NCBI GenBank assembly: GCA_037015955.1
Contig: CP143548.1
Span: 1,140,001-1,204,000, forward strand
From: Lachnospiraceae bacterium JLR.KK008
GTDB lineage: Bacteria; Bacillota; Clostridia; Lachnospirales; Lachnospiraceae
DNA: 64,000 bases
Direction: 5' to 3'
Part shown: piece after piece, positions 48,336 to 57,168 of the stretch
How the letters are laid out: every line of letters starts with the position of its first letter
Position numbering within the stretch: position 1 is the first letter of the stretch
Translations under genes and position numbers: made by a program
Notes under the pieces: model-generated
Database searches by the model: none
Seen by the model: the letters and a program-made list of their open reading frames with translations, nothing else
Told to the model about the DNA's origin: nothing

Positions 48336-49049
48336 ATGACGAAATTACCGACACCGACGCCTCATAATGGAGCCAGGGAGGGCGAGATCGCCGGAACAGT
48401 ACTGATGCCGGGCGATCCGCTCCGCGCAAAATATATCGCGGATACGTATCTGCAGGATGTCGTCTGCTTTAATACCGTGCGCAATATGCTGGGCTATACG
48501 GGCACCTATCAGGGCAGACAAATCTCCGTGATGGGAGGCGGCATGGGAATGCCGTCGGTCGGGATCTATTCTTACGAGCTGTATCATTTTTACGGGGTGG
48601 AGAGTATCATCCGCGTAGGCTCTGCCGGCGGATATGCCGATGACGTAAAGGTCATGGACATTGTCATCGGGATGGGTGCGTGCACGAACTCCAACTATGC
48701 CCATCAATTCGGGCTGCCGGGGACCTTTGCTCCGATCGCAGACTATGAACTGCTTCAGAAAGCGGTGGAAGTGGCCGGGCGGCAGGGCAAAACGGTGAAA
48801 GTGGGGAACATTCTTTCTTCGGATACCTTCTATTCCGATGACGCGACAGCGAAAGACAAATGGAAACGAATGGGCGTGCTTGCGGTCGAGATGGAAGCGG
48901 CTGCTCTTTATATGAATGCGGCCAGAGCCGGGAAAAAGGCGTTATGTATCCTGACAATCTCGGATCATCTGTATGCTCCGGAGGAGTTGTCGGCGCAGGA
49001 GCGGGAGACCGGATTCGGCAGCATGATGGAGATCGCCTTGGAATTGTGA
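48336..49049 (+). CDS. deoD: purine nucleoside phosphorylase, DeoD type
   Basis: 237 residues, the hexameric low-molecular-mass type. Splits purine (deoxy)nucleosides with phosphate. [12 protein letters not shown] near residue 25, [16 protein letters not shown] near 65, [10 protein letters not shown] near 89 and [12 protein letters not shown] near 178 match the family; Asp in LTISDHL is the catalytic residue near 204. GGAGGGATG lies upstream of the start. Monocistronic. Confidence 0.95.
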   Translation: MTKLPTPTPHNGAREGEIAGTVLMPGDPLRAKYIADTYLQDVVCFNTVRNMLGYTGTYQGRQISVMGGGMGMPSVGIYSYELYHFYGVESIIRVGSAGGYADDVKVMDIVIGMGACTNSNYAHQFGLPGTFAPIADYELLQKAVEVAGRQGKTVKVGNILSSDTFYSDDATAKDKWKRMGVLAVEMEAAALYMNAARAGKKALCILTISDHLYAPEELSAQERETGFGSMMEIALEL

Positions 49050-49144
49050 CATCCGGCGAACCATGAGATCCGGGTGTCAAAAGCCTGTATGTTTATTTCT
49101 GTTTTCCGTTCTGTATCATTAATCTGCTTTCGCTCAAAGACTAC

Positions 49145-49296
49145 GGACATAAGAATTTCTAAATGTTCTGCTCAAAAGCATCATTTCGGAAGGCAAGCGG
49201 CTGATATTCGCCATCCGGGCTCAGATCAGCCTTTTACGGACATCCCTGTCCGCAAATTGCCTGACTGGAACAGAACATTAAGAAATACTAATGTCC
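49145..49296. repeat. structured 152-bp element with 26-nt terminal inverted repeats
   Basis: The two ends (49145-49170 and 49271-49296) match as inverted repeats at 23 of 26 positions. Inside, AGGCAA/TTGCCT (49191/49257), GGCTGAT/ATCAGCC (49199/49225) and CGGACA-TCCC-TGTCCG (49237-49252) form three nested or adjacent helices, giving a branched structure. No coding frame is evident. It could be a miniature inverted-repeat transposable element or a structured RNA; strand is not known. Confidence 0.6.
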
Positions 49297-49380
49297 TTCA
49301 TATCTCGCGTTCATCAGATTATTGATACAGATTGGCAATGATAAAAAGAAAATAAGGCTTTTGACATCCGGATGCTTATA

Positions 49381-49430
49381 GCAAATAAAAAAAGAACTTA
49401 CATGACGGTATAAGTTCTTTTTTTATTTGC
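49381..49430. terminator. bidirectional terminator between deoD and rpsT
   Basis: GCAAATAAAAAAAGAACTTA and its exact complement form perfect 20-bp arms around a 10-base loop; A- and T-runs make it work in both directions. Confidence 0.9.
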
Positions 49431-49474
49431 ACAGAGGGAACTCTCCTCTGTCCGATTTGCTATAATAAGATTCA

Positions 49475-49738
49475 TCAAGCCATCTTGTTAAAGGCCAGAT
49501 TCAAACGGGAAATCTTTCTGGATGCGGTATTCTTGTGGAATACTCCTTTATGAGCGGCTTTGTCAATGATGGAAGTTGCGTTTGTCAAAGCGGCTTTCGC
49601 AGCATCTTTATCATTCGTCTCGATCGCAGCGTATACTTTTTTGATCGCTGTCTTTACACCAGACTTGATCGCTTTGTTCCTCTCCATCTTTGTACGGTTC
49701 ACAAGGATTCTCTTTTTCGCAGATTTGATATTTGCCAA
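49475..49738 (-). CDS. rpsT: 30S ribosomal protein S20
   Basis: 87 residues, very basic and helical. ANIKSAKKRILVNRTKMERN at the start is diagnostic, and the C-terminus (HKNTASRKISRLNL) fits. Primary 16S rRNA-binding protein. Own strong promoter and a shared terminator. In many related genomes it lies next to holA and is divergent from gpr; only the gpr side is kept here. Confidence 0.97.
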   Translation of the reverse strand: MANIKSAKKRILVNRTKMERNKAIKSGVKTAIKKVYAAIETNDKDAAKAALTNATSIIDKAAHKGVFHKNTASRKISRLNLAFNKMA

Positions 49739-49829
49739 GGTCTACACCTCCCACTGTAATATACTGTAGTTTTCAGAAGATGTTTCATTAAATCCGGACA
49801 CGGACGTTCTAATGTAAACATACATTTGC

Positions 49830-49858
49830 ATTATAGGTAAAATACGGTTTTTTGTCAA
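49830..49858 (-). promoter_or_regulatory. promoter of rpsT
   Basis: On the minus strand a perfect TTGACA, 17 bases, TATAAT. It gives a leader of about 85 bases, within which S20 autoregulation could act. Confidence 0.85.
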
Positions 49859-49980
49859 TACATATTTTTGTCTTTTTGGTAAAAGATAACTCAGGAGAAA
49901 GGTGTCTGAACCGTAATATTCAGAAGTGAATAATATAGAGAAAGTGCAGCGTGAGCTGGGAAAGAAACAGGGATTGTCAG

Positions 49981-50889
49981 ATGAGTTGTTTTCAGGTTAG
50001 AACAGATTTGGCGTTGGAAGCAAGAGAGAGCATTGGAAAAGCGGAGGAAGAGCTTCGGGGTGTCACCGTAGAGGAATATGACCGGGAAGAAATACAGGTG
50101 CATATTACAAAAGTAGTGATTTCTTCCAAAAATGGCGCCAGAGCGATGAACAAACCTATGGGAAATTATATTACGCTGGAAGCGCCTGCCATGCAGGAGG
50201 CGGACGACGATTATCACCGGGAGATCTCGGAAGAACTGGCATCGCAGATCAGGAGTATCATTCCCCGGGCGGGTGAGGAGCAGTCAATCCTCGTAGTGGG
50301 ACTGGGAAACCGGGATGTGACGGCAGATGCTCTGGGGCCGGGGGTTGTCGATAATTTATTTATTACAAGGCATATCGTGCGGGAGTACGGAAAAGCCGCC
50401 TATAATAAGGAAAAAATGAATCTGGTGAGCGGCATTGTTCCTGGTGTCATGGCGGCAACCGGGATGGAGGCGGCGGAAGTCGTCAGAGGTGTCGTGGAGC
50501 AGACGCAGCCGGATCTGGTTATCGTTGTCGATGCGCTGGCGGCGAGAAGCACCAAAAGACTGAACCGGACGATACAGGTCACGGATACGGGGATTCAGCC
50601 CGGCTCCGGGGTGGGCAATCACAGAAATGCGCTGACGATGGAGAGTCTCGGGGTGCCGGTCATTGCCATCGGCGTGCCGACGGTCGTGGATGCGGCGACG
50701 ATTGTCAGCGACGCCGTGGAGAAGATGGAGAAAGAGATGGGTGACGAGGAGAAAGTGTTCCGCACGGACCGTATCCGCACAATGTCGGAGCTGAACAATA
50801 TGTATGTTACGGGCAAGAATATTGATGAGATCATCAAACGGCTGAGTTATACCGTATCGGAAGCGCTGAATCTTGCATTCGAGTTATAA
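49981..50889 (+). CDS. gpr: germination protease (spore endopeptidase GPR)
   Basis: 302 residues. Degrades small acid-soluble proteins during spore germination. The start QVRTDLALEAREs-type sequence is the family N-terminus (propeptide cleaved on activation), and LVVGLGNRDVTADALGPGVV-type motifs lie near residue 105 with VSGIVPGVMAATGME near 155. The ATG at 49981 matches the family start; the longer frame opens at a GTG 30 bases earlier. Its ribosome site is weak. Transcribed divergently from rpsT and followed by spoIIP. Confidence 0.94.
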   Translation: MSCFQVRTDLALEARESIGKAEEELRGVTVEEYDREEIQVHITKVVISSKNGARAMNKPMGNYITLEAPAMQEADDDYHREISEELASQIRSIIPRAGEEQSILVVGLGNRDVTADALGPGVVDNLFITRHIVREYGKAAYNKEKMNLVSGIVPGVMAATGMEAAEVVRGVVEQTQPDLVIVVDALAARSTKRLNRTIQVTDTGIQPGSGVGNHRNALTMESLGVPVIAIGVPTVVDAATIVSDAVEKMEKEMGDEEKVFRTDRIRTMSELNNMYVTGKNIDEIIKRLSYTVSEALNLAFEL

Positions 50890-50899
50890 AATGACAGCG

Positions 50900-50927
50900 C
50901 ATCCGCATATATTTGCCTATGCGGATG
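50900..50927 (+). other. stem-loop covering the spoIIP start region
   Basis: CATCCGCATA pairs perfectly with TATGCGGATG around an 8-base loop. It includes both candidate ATG codons of spoIIP and lies 10 bases after the gpr stop. On a joint mRNA it could hide the spoIIP start until gpr ribosomes open it. Confidence 0.5.
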
Positions 50928-52193
50928 ATCGATTTGAAAAAAAGCATAAGAGCGGACGGGAGGAGAAGAAAAAGGAATCTGTTTATAGCCTTTCTTCTCC
51001 TTCTGGGGTGCATTCTGGCGTTTGGACAGGGACCGGGAGCAAGACGCGGCGGCTCTCTTGATTTCAGGAGCGGGATGCTGGGAGAAGTACAGGAAAAGAC
51101 GTATTTAGCGTATCTTCCTGTATTTTCTTTTGTGGAAGAAGGAATCAAAAAGGAGAAAGATACCCCTTATCTGGCCGATCTTTTTACCGGTCTGGTTCCC
51201 CTGTATGAATATATGGAGCTTACCTGTGTGGCGCAGATGCAGCCGGAGAGTCAGAGTACGGTGGAACGCATCATAGAAGGGCAAGAGTCTCATGAAAAAG
51301 ACATGGAAGATCTGGAGCTGGACAGTGATCTGATTGAGGCAGTGAAAGAGGAAAATGAAAAGATCAACAACGGAGCAGAGGAAGAGATGCTGCAAACCGG
51401 AGAATTTCCAGCGGCGCAGAAAGTGCTTTCCATAGACAGGACATCCCTGCAGGATTTTGACAAACTTGTCTCGCAGTTCTATGCGATAGACAGCACGACC
51501 TATATCGGCCGGGATCAACTTGATGTGCAGAAGCTGACGGCAAAAGATATGACATTGCAGCAGACGGATGCCTCCAGTCCACAGATACTGATTTACCATA
51601 CCCATTCTCAGGAAGGATTTGTCGATTCCATACCGGGGGACGATACGACGACGATCATGGGGGCAGGGGAGAAACTGGCGCAGATCCTGCGCGACCAATA
51701 TGGCTTTAACGTGATCCACCATATGGGAAAGTATGATGTCGAGAGTCGTGATTATGCGTATTCCAATGCGGCGCCGGGGATCGAACAGGTGCTGGCTGAG
51801 AATCCGGGGATCGAGGTTATTATTGATCTGCACCGGGACGAGGTACCAGCGGATACGAAGCTGGTAACAGATATTTGCGGACGGCCCACGGCGAAATTTA
51901 TGTTCTTTAACGGACTTTCGAGAACGAATAAGACAGGCGAGATCGAATACCTGCAAAATCCCAATCTTGATGAAAATCTTGCGTTTTCTTTTCAGATGCA
52001 GATGGTGAGTAATGAGTATTACCCGGGCATCACCAGAAAAATCTATCTGAAAGGCTACCGGTATAATATGCACTACCGGGGCAAGACACTGCTGATCGAA
52101 CTTGGCGCGCAGACGAATACGGTGGAAGAGATCATGAACGCCTGTGATCCGCTGGCGCATATTCTCTCGCTTGTGCTCTCGGGCCAGGAATAA
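50919..52193 (+). CDS. spoIIP: stage II sporulation protein P
   Basis: About 424 residues. SpoIIP is the amidase/endopeptidase of the DMP complex that thins septal peptidoglycan during engulfment. Membrane anchor near residues 20-40, a variable linker, then the SpoIIP domain with ILIYHTHSQEGF near 225, VDLHRDE-like IIDLHRDEVPAD near 305 and LLIELGAQTNTVEE near 390. Start choice is uncertain: TTG 50913, ATG 50919 or ATG 50925, none with a strong ribosome site, all inside the hairpin. Confidence 0.93.
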   Translation: MRMIDLKKSIRADGRRRKRNLFIAFLLLLGCILAFGQGPGARRGGSLDFRSGMLGEVQEKTYLAYLPVFSFVEEGIKKEKDTPYLADLFTGLVPLYEYMELTCVAQMQPESQSTVERIIEGQESHEKDMEDLELDSDLIEAVKEENEKINNGAEEEMLQTGEFPAAQKVLSIDRTSLQDFDKLVSQFYAIDSTTYIGRDQLDVQKLTAKDMTLQQTDASSPQILIYHTHSQEGFVDSIPGDDTTTIMGAGEKLAQILRDQYGFNVIHHMGKYDVESRDYAYSNAAPGIEQVLAENPGIEVIIDLHRDEVPADTKLVTDICGRPTAKFMFFNGLSRTNKTGEIEYLQNPNLDENLAFSFQMQMVSNEYYPGITRKIYLKGYRYNMHYRGKTLLIELGAQTNTVEEIMNACDPLAHILSLVLSGQE

Positions 52194-52222
52194 AGAAAAT
52201 AAGAAATATATGGAAAGAAAGG

Positions 52223-52251
52223 ATGACTTACGGCAGACATTAAGGTATAAT
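52223..52251 (+). promoter_or_regulatory. promoter of the BMP/DUF5722 operon
   Basis: ATGACT, 17 bases, TATAAT. The -10 begins copy 3 of the 33-bp element. Confidence 0.6.
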
Positions 52252-52278
52252 ATCAAAGATATGATACCGCCGGATGGC
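52246..52278 (+). repeat. 33-bp promoter-leader element, copy 3
   Basis: TATAATATC-A-AAGATATGATAC followed by CGCCGGATGGC; it differs from copies 1 and 2 only by A for G at base 10. It lies 23 kb from them, before an unrelated operon on the same strand. Confidence 0.85.
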
Positions 52279-52290
52279 ATAACGATATGA
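52261..52290 (+). CDS. putative leader peptide MIPPDGITI
   Basis: Nine codons from the ATG of copy 3 to TGA, again starting at about +3 to +4 of the predicted transcript and sharing MIPPDG. It ends 24 bases before the BMP lipoprotein ATG. Translation is not proven. Confidence 0.35.
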   Translation: MIPPDGITI

Positions 52291-52314
52291 ACTTTCAGGA
52301 AGGGACAGTAGCGG

Positions 52315-53574
52315 ATGAGACTTCCATTTATTGTTACTATAAAAAAATGTCTTTTTGTCACGGGAGCGATGCTCCTGTTTCTTTGTACGTGTACAGGCTG
52401 TGGAACAGGACAGGGCAGTGTGCACGATATGGAGAGGGAGAGCGAAGAGACAACGGAAGAACCGGAAACGAAAGAGGAAACAGAGGCCGCAGACAGTACA
52501 GATACGGCGGTACAGGGCGAGGCAGAGGAAATTTCCGGGGAAGATCATGACCGGAACCGCCGCAAAACGGGCGGGCCGGTGGCGCTTGTGATCGGCACAG
52601 GGCCGGCGATGGACGACGGATACAATCAGGCGGCCTTTGAGGGCGTACAGTCATATGCACAGTCCGCGGGAGTGACATATGCCTGTTACAGTGCGGAAAC
52701 CGATTCTCTGGAGGGCTATGAGGAGGCAGTGCTTTCGGCCATTGAGGACGGTGCGCAGCTCGTTGTCTGTGCCGGCTCTTATTTTGAGCAGGCGGTGGGC
52801 AGTCTGCAAAACAGGGACAGCGACATTTATTTTCTGCTGCTGGACGGCGTTCCCAAAGACGGTTCCGGTCATATGATGGACATCGCGCCGAACGTACACT
52901 GCACCTCTTATGATGAGGAGGAGGCAGGTTATCTGGCGGGGTATATGGCGGTTCTCGAAGGCTATACCAGGCTGGGATTTATCGGCGGCGGCAGACAGTT
53001 CCCCTCCGTGTGCCGGTACGGATACGGGTATATACAGGGGATCGATGATGCGGCGGTCTCTCTGGGAATCGGCGATGAGGTTTCTGTCGATTACTGGTAT
53101 GCGGATACCTTTCTTCCGAATGAGCAGATCGAGGAAACGGCGCTTGCGTGGTATACGTCGGGCACAGAGATTATCTTTGCCTGCGGTGGCGTTCTCTATC
53201 AGTCGGTGCTTGCTTCCGCGCAGGTCTGCGACGGCAGGCTGATCGGAGCGGATGTCGATCAGAGCAGCGTCTCGGAGCTTTTTCTCACTTCTGCCGTAAA
53301 AGGAATCCGGTCTTCGGTCATTACTGCACTGGATGACTTTTATGCGTCCGCAGGCATCTGGCCGGAGGAACTGGCCGGACAGACCATTGCCTACGGCGCG
53401 GAAAAGAAATGCATCGAGCTCCCCTCCTCGGAGGAGGCATGGCGTTTTGAACATGTGTCGACAGATGATTATCTACGGATACTTGCAGACTTAAAGACCG
53501 GAAAGATTCAGGTGTCTGATGAAATAGACATCTGTCCGGAGACGACGGTTTCGGTCATTTATCACGATCAGTAA
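52315..53574 (+). CDS. BMP-family (Med/TmpC) lipoprotein
   Basis: 419 residues. Signal peptide with lipobox CTGC, a low-complexity Glu/Thr linker, then a BMP-type periplasmic-binding fold (GPVALVIGTGPAMDDGYNQA near residue 85, GARL-like GYLAGYMAVLE near 210, GFIGGGRQFPSVCRYGYGYI near 225). Most relatives bind purine nucleosides for ABC import, but the usual permease and ATPase genes are missing here, so a sensory or structural role is possible. Operon with the DUF5722 gene. Controlled by copy 3 of the 33-bp element. Confidence 0.88.
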   Translation: MRLPFIVTIKKCLFVTGAMLLFLCTCTGCGTGQGSVHDMERESEETTEEPETKEETEAADSTDTAVQGEAEEISGEDHDRNRRKTGGPVALVIGTGPAMDDGYNQAAFEGVQSYAQSAGVTYACYSAETDSLEGYEEAVLSAIEDGAQLVVCAGSYFEQAVGSLQNRDSDIYFLLLDGVPKDGSGHMMDIAPNVHCTSYDEEEAGYLAGYMAVLEGYTRLGFIGGGRQFPSVCRYGYGYIQGIDDAAVSLGIGDEVSVDYWYADTFLPNEQIEETALAWYTSGTEIIFACGGVLYQSVLASAQVCDGRLIGADVDQSSVSELFLTSAVKGIRSSVITALDDFYASAGIWPEELAGQTIAYGAEKKCIELPSSEEAWRFEHVSTDDYLRILADLKTGKIQVSDEIDICPETTVSVIYHDQ

Positions 53575-53589
53575 CAGGAGGCTCGTCCC

Positions 53590-55305
53590 TTGCGCGAAGA
53601 AACACCCCATCATCAATTTTCCATAGCGGTTATCGGACTGTTTTTTGTCTTTCTTTTTTTCTTCTGTGGATGCGGGAGAAGCACATTTGTCAGTTCACGC
53701 GCCGATGCGGGTCAGCAGGCAGTGAAAGAGAGGGAACGCAGACTGACAGAGGGAAATGTAACGCTTTCTGCACGTGAGCTGGTATCTTATGGACAGATTG
53801 AAGCCTGTGTCATTCAGGATGATAAAAAGACGCTCTCACTTACTCTCACACTGCCGGATATTCCGGGGAGTGATGACGTCTATCTGTATCTGTTTGCGCT
53901 GGAGCCTTATGAATCTTATGAGACGCTCCGCCAGCCGGGCGCCGGCCCTGTCGCTGTCACAGAGAAATCAAGAAATTCACAATTTGTCTGGCCTTATGAG
54001 GAAGAGCAGTTATTTCAGCAATTTGTTCCCACACTGTGTATGGACGGGCAGTATGTGCCGCTGTCTCCGGGTATGTACATAAATAATCCGGAAACGATCG
54101 CAGATAATGCGGACAGCTATCCACAGACAAATTCCAAAAAAGGATTGCTGCTTGACCCACAGATGGTAGAGACTCCGCTTTTGGAGGACCTGCACTTGCA
54201 GCATGCGATCTATAATATTCCCCTTTCTCTGATTGTCGGGGAGACAACCAATGAAGTGTTTCCGACGATCACTTATTCGTATAAAGGGAAGGACTATCAA
54301 TTTGACGGCGCCGTCATAGCGAGTTATGATTATCTTTTCGGGTATCTTGAAGACCATGAGATATTGGCTACGGCCATTATCTTAAATGACTGGGACGAGC
54401 AATATCCGGAATTGATTCATCCACTGGCATATCGGGAAGGGACGGGCGCTTATTATTATGCGTTCAATACGGCGGAGGAAAAAGGCTGTCTCCATCTGGA
54501 GGCGATCGCCTCTTTTCTGACCGAGCGCTATTCGGGGAAGGAGCATGGCCTTGTCTCAAGCTGGGTCATCGCCAATGAAATCAATCAGCATAAGATCTGG
54601 AATTATATGGATACGGACGATATAGCGCTGTATGCCGCTGAGTTTGAGAAGGCCCTGCGGATTTTTTATACGGCGGCCAGGAGCAATTATGCGGGTGCGA
54701 AAGTCTATTTCAGTGTGGATCACGAATGGAACAGGGAAGGCAACGATAATACGGAATATTTTAACGGCATGGAATTGATCACACAGATCAATGAGATTGC
54801 CCGCCAGAAGGGAAATTACGACTGGGGACTGGCGATTCACCCCTATCCGGATCCTCTGACGCGGGTGAACTACTGGACGGAACAATATGATAAGACGATG
54901 GATGCGCCGCTGCTGACGCTGATGAATCTGAGTACGACAACAGATTTTATGAGTCAGGAAGAATATCTGGACAGAGCCGGACATGTGCGAAGCATTACCG
55001 TGACAGAGCTCGGATTTACGTCTGCTTCCGGGGAGAAACTGCAGGCGGCGGCCTTTGCATACTGCTATTATATTATTGATGATAATCCATATATCGAGGC
55101 TTTTATGATGAACCGTCAGACTGACGCGCCGGAGGAGATGCGGCAGGGATTGGCTTTTGGTATTTATGAGAGAGACCACACGAGTAAGTATATCAGAGAC
55201 GTGTTTCAATATATTGATACGGACGAGGCGGACCGCTATCTGGATTTCATGCTGAACATTCTGGGGGCTGACAGTCTGGAGGAGGCTTTGTCCTGGGCGC
55301 GGTAG
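53590..55305 (+). CDS. DUF5722 lipoprotein, glycoside-hydrolase-like
   Basis: 571 residues. Signal sequence with lipobox FCGC near residue 27, a beta-rich N-terminal part, then a TIM-barrel-like region of DUF5722 type (YYAFNTAEEKGCLHLEAIAS near 290, SSWVIANEINQHKIWNYM near 320 with a candidate acid-base Glu, and SITVTELGFTSASG near 465 with a possible nucleophile Glu). A cell-surface glycosidase is the likeliest role, with unknown substrate. The TTG start follows AGGAGG by 8 bases. It begins 15 bases after the BMP gene. Confidence 0.85.
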   Translation: MREETPHHQFSIAVIGLFFVFLFFFCGCGRSTFVSSRADAGQQAVKERERRLTEGNVTLSARELVSYGQIEACVIQDDKKTLSLTLTLPDIPGSDDVYLYLFALEPYESYETLRQPGAGPVAVTEKSRNSQFVWPYEEEQLFQQFVPTLCMDGQYVPLSPGMYINNPETIADNADSYPQTNSKKGLLLDPQMVETPLLEDLHLQHAIYNIPLSLIVGETTNEVFPTITYSYKGKDYQFDGAVIASYDYLFGYLEDHEILATAIILNDWDEQYPELIHPLAYREGTGAYYYAFNTAEEKGCLHLEAIASFLTERYSGKEHGLVSSWVIANEINQHKIWNYMDTDDIALYAAEFEKALRIFYTAARSNYAGAKVYFSVDHEWNREGNDNTEYFNGMELITQINEIARQKGNYDWGLAIHPYPDPLTRVNYWTEQYDKTMDAPLLTLMNLSTTTDFMSQEEYLDRAGHVRSITVTELGFTSASGEKLQAAAFAYCYYIIDDNPYIEAFMMNRQTDAPEEMRQGLAFGIYERDHTSKYIRDVFQYIDTDEADRYLDFMLNILGADSLEEALSWAR

Positions 55306-55341
55306 CCTATATATACGAAATTATTTCAAAGAGATGGAAGG

Positions 55342-57168
55342 ATGGGAACGAAGATGACATACACGGACCAGAGCAAGATCAGGAACTTTTGCATTATTGC
55401 GCATATCGATCATGGGAAATCTACTTTGGCTGACAGGATTATTGAAAAGACAGGGCTGCTCACGGAGCGGGAAATGCAGGCGCAGATTCTGGATAATATG
55501 GAGCTGGAGCGGGAGCGGGGCATTACGATTAAATCGCAGGCGGTGCGCATTGTATACAAGGCACACGACGGAGAAGAATATATCCTTAATCTGATTGACA
55601 CGCCCGGACATGTGGATTTCAACTACGAGGTGAGCCGCAGTCTGGCGGCCTGTGACGGTGCGGTACTCGTCGTAGATGCGGCACAGGGCATTGAGGCGCA
55701 GACACTGGCCAATGTCTATCTGGCTCTGGACCACAATCTGGACGTATTTCCGGTTATCAATAAGATCGATCTTCCGAGTGCGGAGCCGCAGAGGGTAATT
55801 GATGAGATTGAGGACGTGATCGGACTGGAGGCGCAGGATGCGCCGCTCATATCTGCGAAAAACGGCATTGGTATCGAGGATGTACTGGAGCAGATCGTGA
55901 CCAGAATTCCTGCGCCGTCAGGCGATGCGGACAAGCCGTTATCGGCGCTGATTTTTGATTCGCTGTATGATTCTTACAAGGGAGTGATCATTTTCTGCCG
56001 GTTGATGGACGGCAGGGTAAAAAAAGGCACAACGATCCGTATGATGGCTACAGGTGCGCAGGCAGAAGTCGTGGAAGTCGGTTATTTCGGCGCCGGACAG
56101 TTCATTCCCTGTGTTGAACTTTCGGCCGGGATGGTGGGATATATCACAGCTTCTATTAAAAATGTAAAAGATACGATGGTGGGCGATACGGTGACGGATG
56201 CGGATAATCCGTGCGCAGAGCCGCTGCCGGGATATAAAGAGGTCACACCCATGGTGTACTGCGGCATGTATCCGGCTGACGGGGCGAAGTATCCCGACCT
56301 GCGGGATGCGCTGGAAAAGCTGCAGTTAAACGACGCTTCGCTGCGCTATGAGCCGGAGACCTCGATAGCACTCGGCTTTGGGTTTCGCTGCGGCTTTCTG
56401 GGACTTCTTCATCTGGAGATCATTCAGGAAAGATTGGAACGGGAGTACAATCTCGATCTTGTGACGACGGCACCGAGCGTGATCTATAAGGTGCATAAGA
56501 CGGACGGAGAAGTGATCGAACTGACCAATCCTTCCAATCTGCCGGACCCGACAGAGATTGATTATATGGAGGAACCAATGGTCAGCGCGGAGATTATGGT
56601 GACGAAAGATTTTGTGGGCTCGATCATGGAATTGTGTCAGGAGAGACGGGGACGTTATATCAGCATGGAATATATGGAAGAAACGCGTGCGCTGCTAAAA
56701 TATGAGCTTCCGCTCAATGAGATCATCTATGACTTTTTTGATGCACTGAAATCGCGGTCGCGGGGGTATGCTTCGTTTGACTATGAACTGAAGGACTATG
56801 AGCGCTCGGAGATGGTGAAGCTGGATATTCTCATCAATAAGGAAGAGGTTGACGCGCTTTCCTTTATCGTACACAGTGCGAGCGCTTATGAGCGAGGGCG
56901 GAAGATGTGTGAAAAGTTAAAGGAGGAGATTCCGCGGCATCTGTTTGAAATACCGATCCAGGCGGCGGTAGGCGGCAAGATCATCGCCAGAGAGACAGTC
57001 AGGGCAATGCGCAAAGATGTGCTGGCAAAATGCTATGGCGGCGACATTACCCGCAAAAAGAAATTATTGGAAAAGCAGAAAGAGGGCAAGAAACGGATGC
57101 GCCAGATCGGTAGTGTGGAAATTCCGCAGAAAGCCTTTATGAGTGTGTTGAAGCTGGATGATAAATAA
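55342..57168 (+). CDS. lepA: elongation factor 4
   Basis: 608 residues. Ribosomal GTPase that promotes back-translocation or late assembly steps. G1 AHIDHGKST near residue 20, G3 [15 protein letters not shown] near 86 and G4 NKIDLP near 136; the LepA-specific C-terminal domain ends at [12 protein letters not shown]. Start is either ATG 55342 or the in-frame ATG at 55354; neither has an ideal ribosome site. Its 3' end overlaps hemW. Confidence 0.97.
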   Translation: MGTKMTYTDQSKIRNFCIIAHIDHGKSTLADRIIEKTGLLTEREMQAQILDNMELERERGITIKSQAVRIVYKAHDGEEYILNLIDTPGHVDFNYEVSRSLAACDGAVLVVDAAQGIEAQTLANVYLALDHNLDVFPVINKIDLPSAEPQRVIDEIEDVIGLEAQDAPLISAKNGIGIEDVLEQIVTRIPAPSGDADKPLSALIFDSLYDSYKGVIIFCRLMDGRVKKGTTIRMMATGAQAEVVEVGYFGAGQFIPCVELSAGMVGYITASIKNVKDTMVGDTVTDADNPCAEPLPGYKEVTPMVYCGMYPADGAKYPDLRDALEKLQLNDASLRYEPETSIALGFGFRCGFLGLLHLEIIQERLEREYNLDLVTTAPSVIYKVHKTDGEVIELTNPSNLPDPTEIDYMEEPMVSAEIMVTKDFVGSIMELCQERRGRYISMEYMEETRALLKYELPLNEIIYDFFDALKSRSRGYASFDYELKDYERSEMVKLDILINKEEVDALSFIVHSASAYERGRKMCEKLKEEIPRHLFEIPIQAAVGGKIIARETVRAMRKDVLAKCYGGDITRKKKLLEKQKEGKKRMRQIGSVEIPQKAFMSVLKLDDK

